From SCGC-AAA076-P13 sp905478035 (lineage in GTDB: Bacteria > Pseudomonadota > Gammaproteobacteria > Magnimaribacterales > D2472), in NCBI GenBank assembly GCA_943846785.1, contig OX044367.1, positions 744,001 to 808,000 on the forward strand: DNA of 64,000 bases, given 5' to 3'. The notes under the pieces are model-generated. The model did no database searches. It was not told where the DNA came from and worked only from the letters and a program-made list of their open reading frames with translations. Position numbers and translations under genes: made by a program. Position 1 is the stretch's first letter. Each line of letters opens with the position of its first letter. Below are positions 25,400 through 35,335 of this stretch, in pieces.

Positions 25400-27973
25400 A
25401 TGAACAAATCTAAATTTTTATTTTCAACAATCCTAACTTCTATTTTCATAACATCATGCGGTGGCGGTGGCGGTGGAGGGAGTGAGCCCTCTACACCAGC
25501 AGCACCTCTTCCAGTTGTAAATCTATCATCTTCTAGTAATACATCTGAAATCAATCAAAACGTGACGCTAACATGGACATCTTCGAATGCGTCCAGTTGT
25601 TCTGCAAGTGGAGATTGGGAAGGATCTAAGTCATTATCTGGTTCTGAGTCTGTAAAAATTAAAAAGAAAGGAACTAATACATTTACCCTTACATGTACTG
25701 GCAGCGGAGGCAGCTCATCTAAAAATGTAACAGTAGATGGGGTTTTAACCTTCACCATCACAGCACCTAGTAGTCTCTCCGATTATGAGCCATTTACAAT
25801 TAGTGTTGCAGATTATGCACTTGATGATGGACAGGAAGGAACAATAAGTGTGACCCAGTCTTCAGGAAAAAATATACTTTTTCCAGAAGTAATAGATGGT
25901 GTTTTTTCTGCCAGAGCTCCAGCTACATACAATACAGAGACTATTGTCTTAAATGTTAGTTTAAGCTTGAGTGATTCAATTGAAGAGTCTCAGGAGGTAT
26001 CAATCGATGTTAATTTTAATAATGTGGCATTAAATTTTGATGATTTTCTTGAGTTTAATCCGGCTGCAGACATAGCTCAATCACTAGAAAATGATAATTA
26101 TTTTATTTGGGATATTATTCCTTTTGCAAGAACAGAAACTAAAACAATCCCCGCTGGAACTATATATTGTTACCCAACTCCTAATGATTGCTCTACTGTA
26201 GAAAATCCTTCTACTCCAGGTTTTATTCCAGCTGATACTGTTGCAGGTGACTTTGATGGTGATGGTGATCAGGATGTGCTTTTCGTAGCAGATATTGGTG
26301 ACAGGGTATTTAAAAGTTTTGGATCAGATGCAGATAAATCTTATTGGAGCACGATTCATATTTTATTCAATGACGGAACCGGAAGATTAACAGAAGACAC
26401 AACAAAATATGAAAATGGTGAAGTGCCACGTTTGCCTGCCCCTTATCATGTGGTGGTCTCAGATTTCAATAGCGATGGCATTGATGATGCGTTTATTGGT
26501 AGTTTTGGCGTACCAATAATAAATGAAAATAATACAAATAGCTGGAACCCATACCCACACTTAATTTTAATGTCTGGTAACTCGATTCATAAAAATATTC
26601 AAATTGAACAAGGCCAGCCATCTCTTCAATTAATCCCCCAAACTCAAAACAACTTTGCTCATGATGGAAGTTCGGGTGATGTTGATGGCGATGGTGATAT
26701 AGATGTTTTTATGAATTCTACTGTCTACTTTAGTGATAGTAGTGGAAATTTTGATATTGTTGGCCTTAATCAACAACAGGTTAATAGGCCTTGTTGCGGA
26801 CTCCAGACCGAAAGAGTCCATAACTCTTATCCTCATGCATCAACTATTGGTGATTATAATAATGATGGCATAGATGACTTGGCTATTTTTTGGGCTAATA
26901 AAACCTTTGAAGAGAATGGAACTGATGGCGCTAAAGAATGGGGACATGTGCTACTAGGTCCATTGGATAAGGATAATCCAACTTATTTAGATTCACAGGA
27001 TTGGAAAGTTGTGCCCGAGCCATTTTATGGACCAAAAAATGCCAATTATAACTATGCTGCAAGTGCTGATATAAATGGTGATGGAAACGAAGATATTCTT
27101 GTAGCATCAACTCGAAAATCTCCATATTATGCTGGCAGACATGTTCAAGTTCTTATAAGTAATGGAGACGGTACATTTACTGATGAGACAACTTCAAGAT
27201 TTTCTTATCAACCACGTTCCGAGCTTGATCCATCTCTTTCTGGAACAGGTATTGGTGAGGGTGTTTTAACTCTTCAAGATTTTGATGGAGACGGTGATCT
27301 TGATTTAATTGATACGCAAGCTATATACGGTGGAGAAGATTTTAAAATCTATCCTAGATTGACACTTGCTGTTAATGACGGAAATGGAAATTTTGAGGAA
27401 GTTGCTTTGGATTATTTTCCAAATAGAGCTCAGTTTACTTTATTTGATAATGCATTGGATTGGGGTTTTGATGGAACAAAACTCATGATAAGGGGTGGTA
27501 TGCTAGATCTTGATGGGGAAGGTCATTTAGATTATGTTGCTCAAATTCAAGGGACTTTTAATGCTCAAGATAATGATCTATTTTCTGCACCTCAACAATC
27601 ATTCATATCAACTTTTTCAATGATTAGTAAACAAGAACCATTAAATGAGGTTATTAATCCAACGGAAACAATTGAAGTTAGTATTGAAGCCAATTCTAGT
27701 GGCTCTGGAAACGTATATGTTATTGATGGAGTACAAAAAAAATCATTGACTTTAAATGTTGGCACTACTTATACATTCAATCACTCTAGTGCACATCCTT
27801 TAAGATTTTCATCAGTTGATGACGGCACTCATGGAGGAGGCAACGAATATATGAATGAAGTTACTAAATCAAGCGGAGTTACAACAATTAAAATTACTGC
27901 AGATACTCCTTCGACCTTATATTATTATTGTGATGTTCATGCTGGGATGGGTGCTGATATTACTGTAAATTAA
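25400..27973 (+). CDS. Large lipoprotein with FG-GAP repeats and C-terminal cupredoxin-like domain
   Basis: 857-residue exported lipoprotein. The signal peptide ends in a lipobox ITSCGGGGGGGS, Cys followed by a seven-Gly tether. Residues about 40-110 form an Ig-like strand domain (LTWTSSNASSCSASG). The middle has at least seven Asp-rich calcium-binding FG-GAP/VCBS repeats, for example GDFDGDGDQDVLF, GDVDGDGDIDVFM and QDFDGDGDLDLID, suggesting a beta-propeller. The last 90 or so residues resemble a cupredoxin: the His of AHPLRFS and the C-x-x-H-x-x-M of YYCDVHAGM are the type-1 copper ligands. Probably outer-membrane or surface-exposed. The substrate is unknown; copper binding is inferred from ligand pattern. 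Confidence 0.8.
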   Translation: MNKSKFLFSTILTSIFITSCGGGGGGGSEPSTPAAPLPVVNLSSSSNTSEINQNVTLTWTSSNASSCSASGDWEGSKSLSGSESVKIKKKGTNTFTLTCTGSGGSSSKNVTVDGVLTFTITAPSSLSDYEPFTISVADYALDDGQEGTISVTQSSGKNILFPEVIDGVFSARAPATYNTETIVLNVSLSLSDSIEESQEVSIDVNFNNVALNFDDFLEFNPAADIAQSLENDNYFIWDIIPFARTETKTIPAGTIYCYPTPNDCSTVENPSTPGFIPADTVAGDFDGDGDQDVLFVADIGDRVFKSFGSDADKSYWSTIHILFNDGTGRLTEDTTKYENGEVPRLPAPYHVVVSDFNSDGIDDAFIGSFGVPIINENNTNSWNPYPHLILMSGNSIHKNIQIEQGQPSLQLIPQTQNNFAHDGSSGDVDGDGDIDVFMNSTVYFSDSSGNFDIVGLNQQQVNRPCCGLQTERVHNSYPHASTIGDYNNDGIDDLAIFWANKTFEENGTDGAKEWGHVLLGPLDKDNPTYLDSQDWKVVPEPFYGPKNANYNYAASADINGDGNEDILVASTRKSPYYAGRHVQVLISNGDGTFTDETTSRFSYQPRSELDPSLSGTGIGEGVLTLQDFDGDGDLDLIDTQAIYGGEDFKIYPRLTLAVNDGNGNFEEVALDYFPNRAQFTLFDNALDWGFDGTKLMIRGGMLDLDGEGHLDYVAQIQGTFNAQDNDLFSAPQQSFISTFSMISKQEPLNEVINPTETIEVSIEANSSGSGNVYVIDGVQKKSLTLNVGTTYTFNHSSAHPLRFSSVDDGTHGGGNEYMNEVTKSSGVTTIKITADTPSTLYYYCDVHAGMGADITVN

Positions 27974-27983
27974 TTTACAGTAA

Positions 27984-28068
27984 TGGTGCCCCATGCCTGA
28001 GTCGAACAGGCACTCCCGAAGGAACGCGATTTTGAATCGCGCGCGTCTACCAATTCCGCCAATGGGGC
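27984..28068 (-). tRNA. tRNA-Leu (anticodon CAA)
   Basis: 85-nt class II tRNA on the minus strand. The acceptor GCCCCAT pairs with ATGGGGC, followed by encoded CCA. The D-arm GGCGGAATTGGTAGACGC, the anticodon stem CGCGA/TCGCG around loop TTCAAAA (anticodon CAA), a variable arm TTCCTTCGGGA and the T-loop GTTCGACTC are all intact. Its 3' end is 10 bp from the stop of the FG-GAP lipoprotein. Confidence 0.96.
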
Positions 28069-28116
28069 TCGATGGGCATTGTAGCTAAGTATTATCTAAT
28101 TTAAAATCAGCTTCTC

Positions 28117-29125
28117 ATGAAAACCTCAGATTTTAATTATGATCTTCCTGAAAAGCTAATAGCTAACTATCCGTTAGATGAAAGAAGCTCTAGTAGATTA
28201 TTGGTTTATTCAAATGAAATAGATCATAAGACCTTTATAGATGTTATAAATTATTTTGAAGAAGGAGATCTTTTAGTTGTAAATAATACCTCTGTGATCC
28301 CAGCTAGGGTTTATGGCAACAAAGAATCTGGCGGCTCTGTTGAGGTGATGCTTGAGAGAATAATGGAAGATAACAAAGCGCTTGTTCAAATCCGTTCAGG
28401 CAGAAGTCCTAAAATAGGGGCAGTTATTCTCTTAGGTAAATACACAACTAAATGCGTAGATAGGCAGGATAATTTTTTTATATTACAGTTCGATAGATCT
28501 CCATTAGATGTTTTTAACACAATAGGCCATGTTCCTCTTCCTCCATATATAAAGCGACCTGATGAGGACCTAGATAAAGACAGGTACGCAACAGTTTATG
28601 AAGACAAGGACTTACAAGAGTCGGTTGCTGCTCCAACAGCAGGTCTTCACTTTGATGATGAGTTACTGAATCAACTTAAAGATATTGGTGTACAAATGGC
28701 AACAGTCAATCTTAGTGTCGGGGCTGGTACGTTTCAACCAGTTAAAGTAGATAATATTGAGGATCATGATATTCATAGTGAATACTTAGAGGTTTCAGAT
28801 GATGTAGTTGCCTTAGTTAAGGCTACAAAGAAAGCAGGAAGAAAAGTATTTGCAGTAGGCACGACTGCAACAAGAGCACTTGAGACAGCATTTATTGAAG
28901 ATAATGATAAAGGTTATAGCGGCTATACAAAGCTTTTTATTTATCCTGGATATACATTTAAAGCAGTCGATAGATTAATAACAAACTTCCATTTACCTCA
29001 ATCGTCTTTATTAATGCTTGTATCTGCATTCATTGGCTATGACAATATGCGACATATATATAAAACTGCTGTTGATATGGAATATAGATTTTTATCATAC
29101 GGCGATGCAATGCTTTTAGAAAAAA

Positions 29126-29136
<11 letters not shown>
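28117..29136 (+). CDS. queA: S-adenosylmethionine:tRNA ribosyltransferase-isomerase
   Basis: Adds the cyclopentenediol moiety from SAM to preQ1-tRNA in queuosine synthesis. 339 residues with YPLDERSSSRLL near the N-terminus, AAPTAGLHFDDEL, VGAGTFQPVK and TNFHLPQSSLLMLVSAF, all family-specific blocks. It overlaps tgt, the enzyme of the preceding step, by 11 bp, and the two head a queA-tgt-yajC-secD-secF operon common in gammaproteobacteria. Confidence 0.96.
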
Positions 29137-30241
<1,105 letters not shown>

Positions 30242-30251
30242 GATATAGAAT

Positions 30252-30545
30252 ATGGAAACAGCACAACCGTCAGTATTATCACCATTAATATTTGTGGGAT
30301 TCTTATTTGTACTCATGTATTTCATGATTATTAGACCGCAAAATAAAAGAAATAAAGAAATTGCAGATATGGTTTCTCAAGTAGAGAAGGGTACTGAAAT
30401 TATTGGAGCAGGCGGAATACTTGGCAAAGTAATAGAAGTCAAAGACCTTTATGTATCAATTGAAATTTCATCCGGAACAGTTATCAAACTTCAGAAAACC
30501 GCAATAGCGAATATTCTACCTAAAGGAACCATAGATTCTATCTAA
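30252..30545 (+). CDS. yajC: Sec translocase accessory subunit YajC
   Basis: Small inner-membrane protein associated with SecDF. 97 residues: a single N-terminal helix (PLIFVGFLFVLMYFMII) followed by RPQNKRNKE and a soluble cytoplasmic domain with GGILGKVIEVKD. Ninth base after its stop begins the GTG start of secD. Confidence 0.93.
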   Translation: METAQPSVLSPLIFVGFLFVLMYFMIIRPQNKRNKEIADMVSQVEKGTEIIGAGGILGKVIEVKDLYVSIEISSGTVIKLQKTAIANILPKGTIDSI

Positions 30546-30554
30546 GACAATATA

Positions 30555-32411
30555 GTGAATAAGTTTTCAATAACCCAATATCTTTTAATACTATGTGTAG
30601 TAGTGTTGGGCTTCACTTATGCGCTACCAAACCTCTATCCTACACAGCCATCTATTCAAGTGGCCTACACGGATTCTGGTAAGTCTGCTGACCAGCCTTT
30701 AATGAATGAGCTGGTAACTATATTAGAAAAAAATGGATCTGGGTATGAAGAAATATTTTTAAGAGATAACAAAATTGTTATTAAATTTTCTACCTTAGAT
30801 CAACAACTTGATTCAAAAACAATACTTCAGAACACTCTTCTAGACAGAGTTATTATCGCCTTAAATTTAGAACCAACGACCCCAGACTGGTTGAAAGATT
30901 TGGGTGGAAAACCAGTAAAGCTAGGGCTTGATCTATCTGGTGGTGTTCACTTTTTACTAGAGGTTGATATCGATACTGCTAAACAAGGCAGGTTAGAACT
31001 TCTCTTAGACACTTATAGGAAAACATTCAAGGAAGATAGGATCGCCTTCAGTGATTCATCTATTAAAGATCTTGCTTTGCATTTTAAATTTAGAGATCAG
31101 GATAGTTATAACAAAGCCCTTAAAAAATATAGAAACGATAGTCCTGGCTTAACTGGACTTCAATATATTATTACTGAAAGACCAAGTTCGAATACCTTAA
31201 TTTTAGAGTACTCGGATGTAGCACTTAGAGAGATTAGAGATTATGCAGTTGGTCAGAATTTAACAACTCTTAGAAATCGAGTGAATGAGCTTGGAGTATC
31301 TGAGCCTATCGTTCAAAGGCAAGGCGCAACAAGAATCGTAGTTCAGCTTCCAGGAGTTCAAGATCCTACTGCTGCAAAGAAAATAATTGGAAAAACAGCA
31401 AACCTTGAGTTTAGGCTAGAGGCAAACTCTAGAACTTCACCTCTCCGAAAAGAAGAATTTAATTTTAAAGACAATGATTATGCAACGGCATTTTTAGAAA
31501 AAGCTGTAGTTGTATCTGGTGACAGAGTAACCAATGCCAATACTGGCTTTGATGAAAGTGGTTTTTCTCAAGTAAATATAACTTTAGATATGCAGGGTGG
31601 AAGAGCCATGCAAAAAGCTACATCTGGAAATATTGGTAGAAAACTAGCAGTTTTGTTTGTAGAGCAAAAAAGTAAATCAGAGCTTGTAACAGATGAGAAT
31701 GGCAATAACATTATTGAACAAACAACCTATATTGAAAAAAACATAATTAGCCTAGCAACTATTCAGGCTGTTCTTGGAACTAGCTTCAGAATAACTGGGG
31801 TAGGTAACCCTCAAGAGGCCAGTGAGCTTGCGCTGTTACTAAGAGCTGGAGCATTAGCTGCGCCAATGAAATTTGTTGAAGAAAGGACTGTTGGACCAAG
31901 CCTGGGTAAAGAAAATATTGAACTTGGAATGAGATCAATAATGATTGGCTTTGCTTTGGTTGTAATATTTATGACTCTTTACTATAGAGTTTTTGGTATT
32001 GCTGCGAATGTATCTTTATTTTTAAATTTAGTTCTTATAACTGGAATCATGTCTTTGTTAGGAGCAACACTAACATTACCGGGAATAGCAGGTATTGTTC
32101 TTACCGTTGGTATGGCTGTTGATGCCAACGTTCTTATTTTTGCTCGTATCAGAGAGGAGCTCAAAGAAAAAGATCCGCAGTCGGCCATTCATGATGGATT
32201 CTCAAGAGCCTTCGTAACTATTTTTGATGCGAATGTAACAACGCTTATTGCAGCCTTAATTCTTTATATTATTGGGACTGGTCCTGTAAAAGGTTTTGCA
32301 ATAACACTTTCAATTGGAATTGTTACGTCAATGTTCACAGCCATCATGTGTACAAGAGCAATGGTTAATTTAATTTATGGAAATAAGAATATTAAGGAAT
32401 TAAAAATATAA
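30555..32411 (+). CDS. secD: Protein translocase subunit SecD
   Basis: Proton-driven component that helps pull preproteins through SecYEG on the periplasmic side. Starts with GTG at 30555 and has 618 residues. One N-terminal helix, a large periplasmic domain starting with KLGLDLSGGVHFLLEVD, and a five-helix C-terminal part including ALLLRAGALAAPMKF, GMAVDANVLIFARIREEL and a GTGPVKGFAITLSIGI loop. Stop and secF start overlap by one base. Confidence 0.96.
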   Translation: MNKFSITQYLLILCVVVLGFTYALPNLYPTQPSIQVAYTDSGKSADQPLMNELVTILEKNGSGYEEIFLRDNKIVIKFSTLDQQLDSKTILQNTLLDRVIIALNLEPTTPDWLKDLGGKPVKLGLDLSGGVHFLLEVDIDTAKQGRLELLLDTYRKTFKEDRIAFSDSSIKDLALHFKFRDQDSYNKALKKYRNDSPGLTGLQYIITERPSSNTLILEYSDVALREIRDYAVGQNLTTLRNRVNELGVSEPIVQRQGATRIVVQLPGVQDPTAAKKIIGKTANLEFRLEANSRTSPLRKEEFNFKDNDYATAFLEKAVVVSGDRVTNANTGFDESGFSQVNITLDMQGGRAMQKATSGNIGRKLAVLFVEQKSKSELVTDENGNNIIEQTTYIEKNIISLATIQAVLGTSFRITGVGNPQEASELALLLRAGALAAPMKFVEERTVGPSLGKENIELGMRSIMIGFALVVIFMTLYYRVFGIAANVSLFLNLVLITGIMSLLGATLTLPGIAGIVLTVGMAVDANVLIFARIREELKEKDPQSAIHDGFSRAFVTIFDANVTTLIAALILYIIGTGPVKGFAITLSIGIVTSMFTAIMCTRAMVNLIYGNKNIKELKI

Positions 32412-33325
32412 TGGATATTAGATTCCAATTCATGAAATACAGAAAAATTGCTGCTATGGCATCGGTTGCTTTATTTGCTGTTTCAATTCTTTCCTTGTCC
32501 TTTAGAGGACTAAGTTTGGGATTAGATTTCAGTGGCGGTACATTAGTAGAGGTCACATACGAAACACCAGTAGAACTTGAAACAATTAGAAATACATTAA
32601 TAGATAATGGATATGACGACTCCCAAGTAGTTAATTTTGGAACTAATCTTGATGTCTTAATTAAGGTTGCAGACCAGAATGGTAATAGCTCTATTGGAGA
32701 AAATATTTTTAATATTCTTGAGTCCAATGGGTTTAAAGGTGAACTCAAAAGAGTTGAATTTGTTGGACCGCAGGTTGGTGCAGAGCTAAGAGATCAGGGT
32801 GGTCTCGGAATGTTAGTTGCTTTATTTATGATTCTTTTCTATGTCGCTTTCAGATTCCAATATAAATTTGCATTGGGTGCAGTTTCTGCTCTAGGTCATG
32901 ATGTGGTAATAATATTGGGACTCTTTTCTGTATTTGGCTGGGACTTTGATCTAACCGTTCTAGCAGCACTTCTGGCCGTAATTGGTTATTCATTAAACGA
33001 TACGATAGTAGTATCAGACAGAATTAGAGAGAACTTTAGAACTCAGAGAGAGCTAGGTTCACAAGACATGATAGATTTATCTTTAAACCAAACTTTAGGT
33101 AGAACTGTTGTTACATCATTAACAACTTTGCTTGTACTTTTTGCTTTATTTATTTTTGGTGGAGAGATGATCAAGGGATTCAGTCTTGCATTAATCTTAG
33201 GTGTTTTAGTTGGAACCTACTCATCAATCTATGTTGTTGCAAATATGCTAATGTCATTAACTCTTACTCAAGAGGACTTAGCAGTACCAGAGCCTGAAGG
33301 CGCTGACTTCGATGATATTCTTTAA
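32411..33325 (+). CDS. secF: Protein translocase subunit SecF
   Basis: Partner of SecD in the same membrane complex. 304 residues. Signature blocks GLDFSGGTLVEV, then VGPQVGAELRDQG, FEYNYALGAV-like FQYKFALGAVSALGHDV, IGYSLNDTIVVSDRIREN and TSLTTLLVLFALF. The 3' end overlaps the convergent suhB-like gene by 4 bp. Confidence 0.96.
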   Translation: MDIRFQFMKYRKIAAMASVALFAVSILSLSFRGLSLGLDFSGGTLVEVTYETPVELETIRNTLIDNGYDDSQVVNFGTNLDVLIKVADQNGNSSIGENIFNILESNGFKGELKRVEFVGPQVGAELRDQGGLGMLVALFMILFYVAFRFQYKFALGAVSALGHDVVIILGLFSVFGWDFDLTVLAALLAVIGYSLNDTIVVSDRIRENFRTQRELGSQDMIDLSLNQTLGRTVVTSLTTLLVLFALFIFGGEMIKGFSLALILGVLVGTYSSIYVVANMLMSLTLTQEDLAVPEPEGADFDDIL

Positions 33326-34119
33326 GCTTTAAAGTAAGGCTTTACTGATTTTAAGATAGACTTATATACCTTTGGAGCTGAACAAACAAAGTGATCACCA
33401 TCTAGATATTTTGGATCACCATTAAAGTTACTAATCAGCGCTCCTGATTCTTGAGCGATAAGCAGTCCAGCTGCAACATCCCAAAGTCTTACATTATGAG
33501 CCCACATCCCATCAATTCTGCCTGTAGCTATGTAAGCTAGATCTAAGGCTATAGAGCCTGAATTTCTTATTGCAAGATTCTGGTTTGCTAGCTCCTTATA
33601 GGTTTGGTCAAAGTCATAAACATAATCCTTACTGACTTCTTTTGAAGTCGAATAAGTGAGTATTGAGTCATCTAAGCCACTTTGCTTACTAACTCTAATC
33701 TTTCCATTATTTAAATCAGATCCTGACCCTTTTGATGCTGAAAACTCTTCTCTTCTTATAGGATCAATTATGACTGCTGTTGTTGGAACAGAATCAATCA
33801 TTGAACATAATGATATTGAAAAATGTGGATAGCCGTTTATAAAGTTTGTCTCGCCATCGATGGCTTTTAAAAGCCAGGTAATATTTGAATTATTTACCTC
33901 AGATCCTGTTTCAGTTCCAAAGAAGTTATCTTCAGGATAGAACCTTCTAATTTCTTCTATAACCATTTCCTCAACTCTTCTTTTTATTGCTTTGAGATAT
34001 CCCTCAGGACCACCTTTGGATGCATCAAGGCTGTGAACTTTTTTTACAGAAAATTCTAGCTCATGAGCTCCTTTTCGGGCTGCAAGTTGGTTCACATTTA
34101 ATAAAGCTGGTATAGACAT
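33322..34119 (-). CDS. suhB: SuhB-like inositol monophosphatase homologue lacking metal ligands
   Basis: Homologue of SuhB, which in E. coli is both an inositol monophosphatase and a ribosomal-RNA antitermination factor. 265 residues with the IMPase fold visible in AIDGETNFINGYPHFS, IDPIRREEFSASKG, GSIALDLAYIATGRIDG and WDVAAGLLIAQESG. Key metal positions differ: the family motif D-P-L-D-G-T reads K-A-I-D-G-E, and the upstream D-x-V-T-x-x-D segment is absent (GGPEGYLKAIKRR instead). Catalysis therefore looks lost. It is divergent from trmJ by 35 bp, the same arrangement as in E. coli, which supports orthology and a retained non-catalytic role; that role is inference. Confidence 0.85.
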   Translation of the reverse strand: MSIPALLNVNQLAARKGAHELEFSVKKVHSLDASKGGPEGYLKAIKRRVEEMVIEEIRRFYPEDNFFGTETGSEVNNSNITWLLKAIDGETNFINGYPHFSISLCSMIDSVPTTAVIIDPIRREEFSASKGSGSDLNNGKIRVSKQSGLDDSILTYSTSKEVSKDYVYDFDQTYKELANQNLAIRNSGSIALDLAYIATGRIDGMWAHNVRLWDVAAGLLIAQESGALISNFNGDPKYLDGDHFVCSAPKVYKSILKSVKPYFKA

Positions 34120-34154
34120 GTCGCTATTGTAATGGAAATGGAGATAATAGGCAT

Positions 34155-34880
34155 ATGAGATTACAAAGTAATTTAATTAATATTGTTTTAGTGGAAACAT
34201 CACATCCAGGTAACATTGGCTCCGTAGCAAGGGCAATGAAAACAATGGGTCTCTCAAGACTATCTTTGGTTAATCCAAGGAAGTTCCCATCAGGTGAGGC
34301 TAATGCTCTTTCTGGTAATGCAACCGACGTCCTTGATAATGCAACTGTCTTTTCTTCCATAGAGGAGGCAATTCAAGACAGCACCTATGTTTATGCAACC
34401 TCTTCAAGAAATAGAACTATCCAATGGCCAACAGTAAATTCAGAAGAGGCGGCATCAATCATTTGCAATCAATCTAGTAATGAGAAGGGCGTGTCTATAT
34501 TATTTGGAAGAGAGGATAGGGGTCTTACTAATGAAGAACTCCAGTTAGCCAATACCCATATAGAGATACCGGCGAACCCTGAATATCCAGTCCTAAACTT
34601 AGCAATGTCAACTCAGATCCTTTGCTATGAAATTTTTAAGGCATCGCATGATACTGAAGCAAGAGACTGGCATGACTATCCAGAGGTAGATTCTGAGAAC
34701 CTACAAATGCTTATTGATCATTTTATTGAGACGGCAGTTAACATAGATGTTATTCACCCAGACAACCCAAAAAAGATTATATCTAGGATCAAAAGAATGT
34801 TTAGTAGACTTCATCCTGATGAAATGGAAGCTAGCTTTCTTAGAGGGTTTCTTGCAGCCATAAATAAGAAGATAAAATAA
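34155..34880 (+). CDS. trmJ: tRNA (cytidine/uridine-2'-O-)-methyltransferase TrmJ
   Basis: SPOUT methyltransferase for position 32 of tRNAs. 241 residues with VETSHPGNIGSVARAMKTMG, ILFGREDRGLTNEEL and the knot-forming NLAMSTQILCYEIF. The C-terminal helical part includes IDHFIETAVNIDVIHPDNP. Divergent from the SuhB homologue and 53 bp upstream of tRNA-Glu. Confidence 0.93.
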   Translation: MRLQSNLINIVLVETSHPGNIGSVARAMKTMGLSRLSLVNPRKFPSGEANALSGNATDVLDNATVFSSIEEAIQDSTYVYATSSRNRTIQWPTVNSEEAASIICNQSSNEKGVSILFGREDRGLTNEELQLANTHIEIPANPEYPVLNLAMSTQILCYEIFKASHDTEARDWHDYPEVDSENLQMLIDHFIETAVNIDVIHPDNPKKIISRIKRMFSRLHPDEMEASFLRGFLAAINKKIK

Positions 34881-34891
34881 TATTTTTCCCT

Positions 34892-34919
34892 TTGCTAATT
34901 GCTCTCGATTCCATATAAT
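34892..34919 (+). promoter_or_regulatory. Promoter of tRNA-Glu
   Basis: TTGCTA (34892-34897), 16-bp spacer, TATAAT (34914-34919), followed by a GC-rich discriminator GCTTCGC before the tRNA at 34934, typical of stringently controlled stable-RNA promoters. Confidence 0.65.
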
Positions 34920-34933
34920 ACGCTTCGCATCTA

Positions 34934-35009
34934 GTCCCGTTCGTCTAGAGGCCTAGGACACCGGGTTTTCATCTCGGCAACAGGGGTTCGACTCCCCTAC
35001 GGGATGCCA
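34934..35009 (+). tRNA. tRNA-Glu (anticodon TTC)
   Basis: 76-nt tRNA with acceptor GTCCCGT pairing ATACGGGA-side bases, D-arm CGTCTAGAGGCCTAGGAC, anticodon loop TTTTCAT (anticodon TTC), T-arm AGGGGTTCGACTCCCCT and encoded CCA at 35007-35009. A terminator follows. The downstream flank has features of an integration scar. Confidence 0.97.
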
Positions 35010-35020
35010 ATTTACTAAGA

Positions 35021-35047
35021 AGCCTACAACTGTAGGCTTTTTTTATG
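35021..35047 (+). terminator. Terminator after tRNA-Glu
   Basis: AGCCTAC, loop AACT, GTAGGCT, then a run of T. Perfect 7-bp stem 11 bp after the tRNA end. Confidence 0.85.
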
Positions 35048-35052
35048 GGCTA

Positions 35053-35151
35053 TGTTTCCATAGTGTTTCCAAGCATCACCCTGATAGATTAAGCATTTCT
35101 ATAAAACGTATGTTTCCACAAATGTTTCCATACATTATAAAAATGTGTCCA
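35053..35151. repeat. Phased TGTTTCCA repeats beside tRNA-Glu
   Basis: Four exact copies of TGTTTCCA start at 35053, 35064, 35111 and 35123, plus TGTGTCCA at 35144. Neighbouring copies are 11, 12 and 21 bases apart, close to helical turns. Two short inverted repeats overlap them: CTATG/CATAG around the first copy and GTATG/CATAC around the third and fourth. A GC-rich stretch (about 35150-35185) with GGGTGGGGTGGG follows, unlike the surrounding AT-rich DNA. No gene is seen in 35010-35335. Directly repeated arm sites next to a tRNA 3' end are typical of integrase attachment regions, but no integrase gene is present. Confidence 0.55.
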
Positions 35152-35335
35152 CGGGGCAGGAGTACCAGCCGGGTGGGGTGGGTATATATCTACTGGTCGA
35201 ATATTTTGAGAGGTTTTGGGGCGTTAACTAGTTAGAAACTTTTTATTTAGTTCTATAAATTATATATTTTTTTCATATTTGACTTGATCTTTTTAAGTGA
35301 GAGAATAATTACTTATTACTTATCTAGGGAGAATT

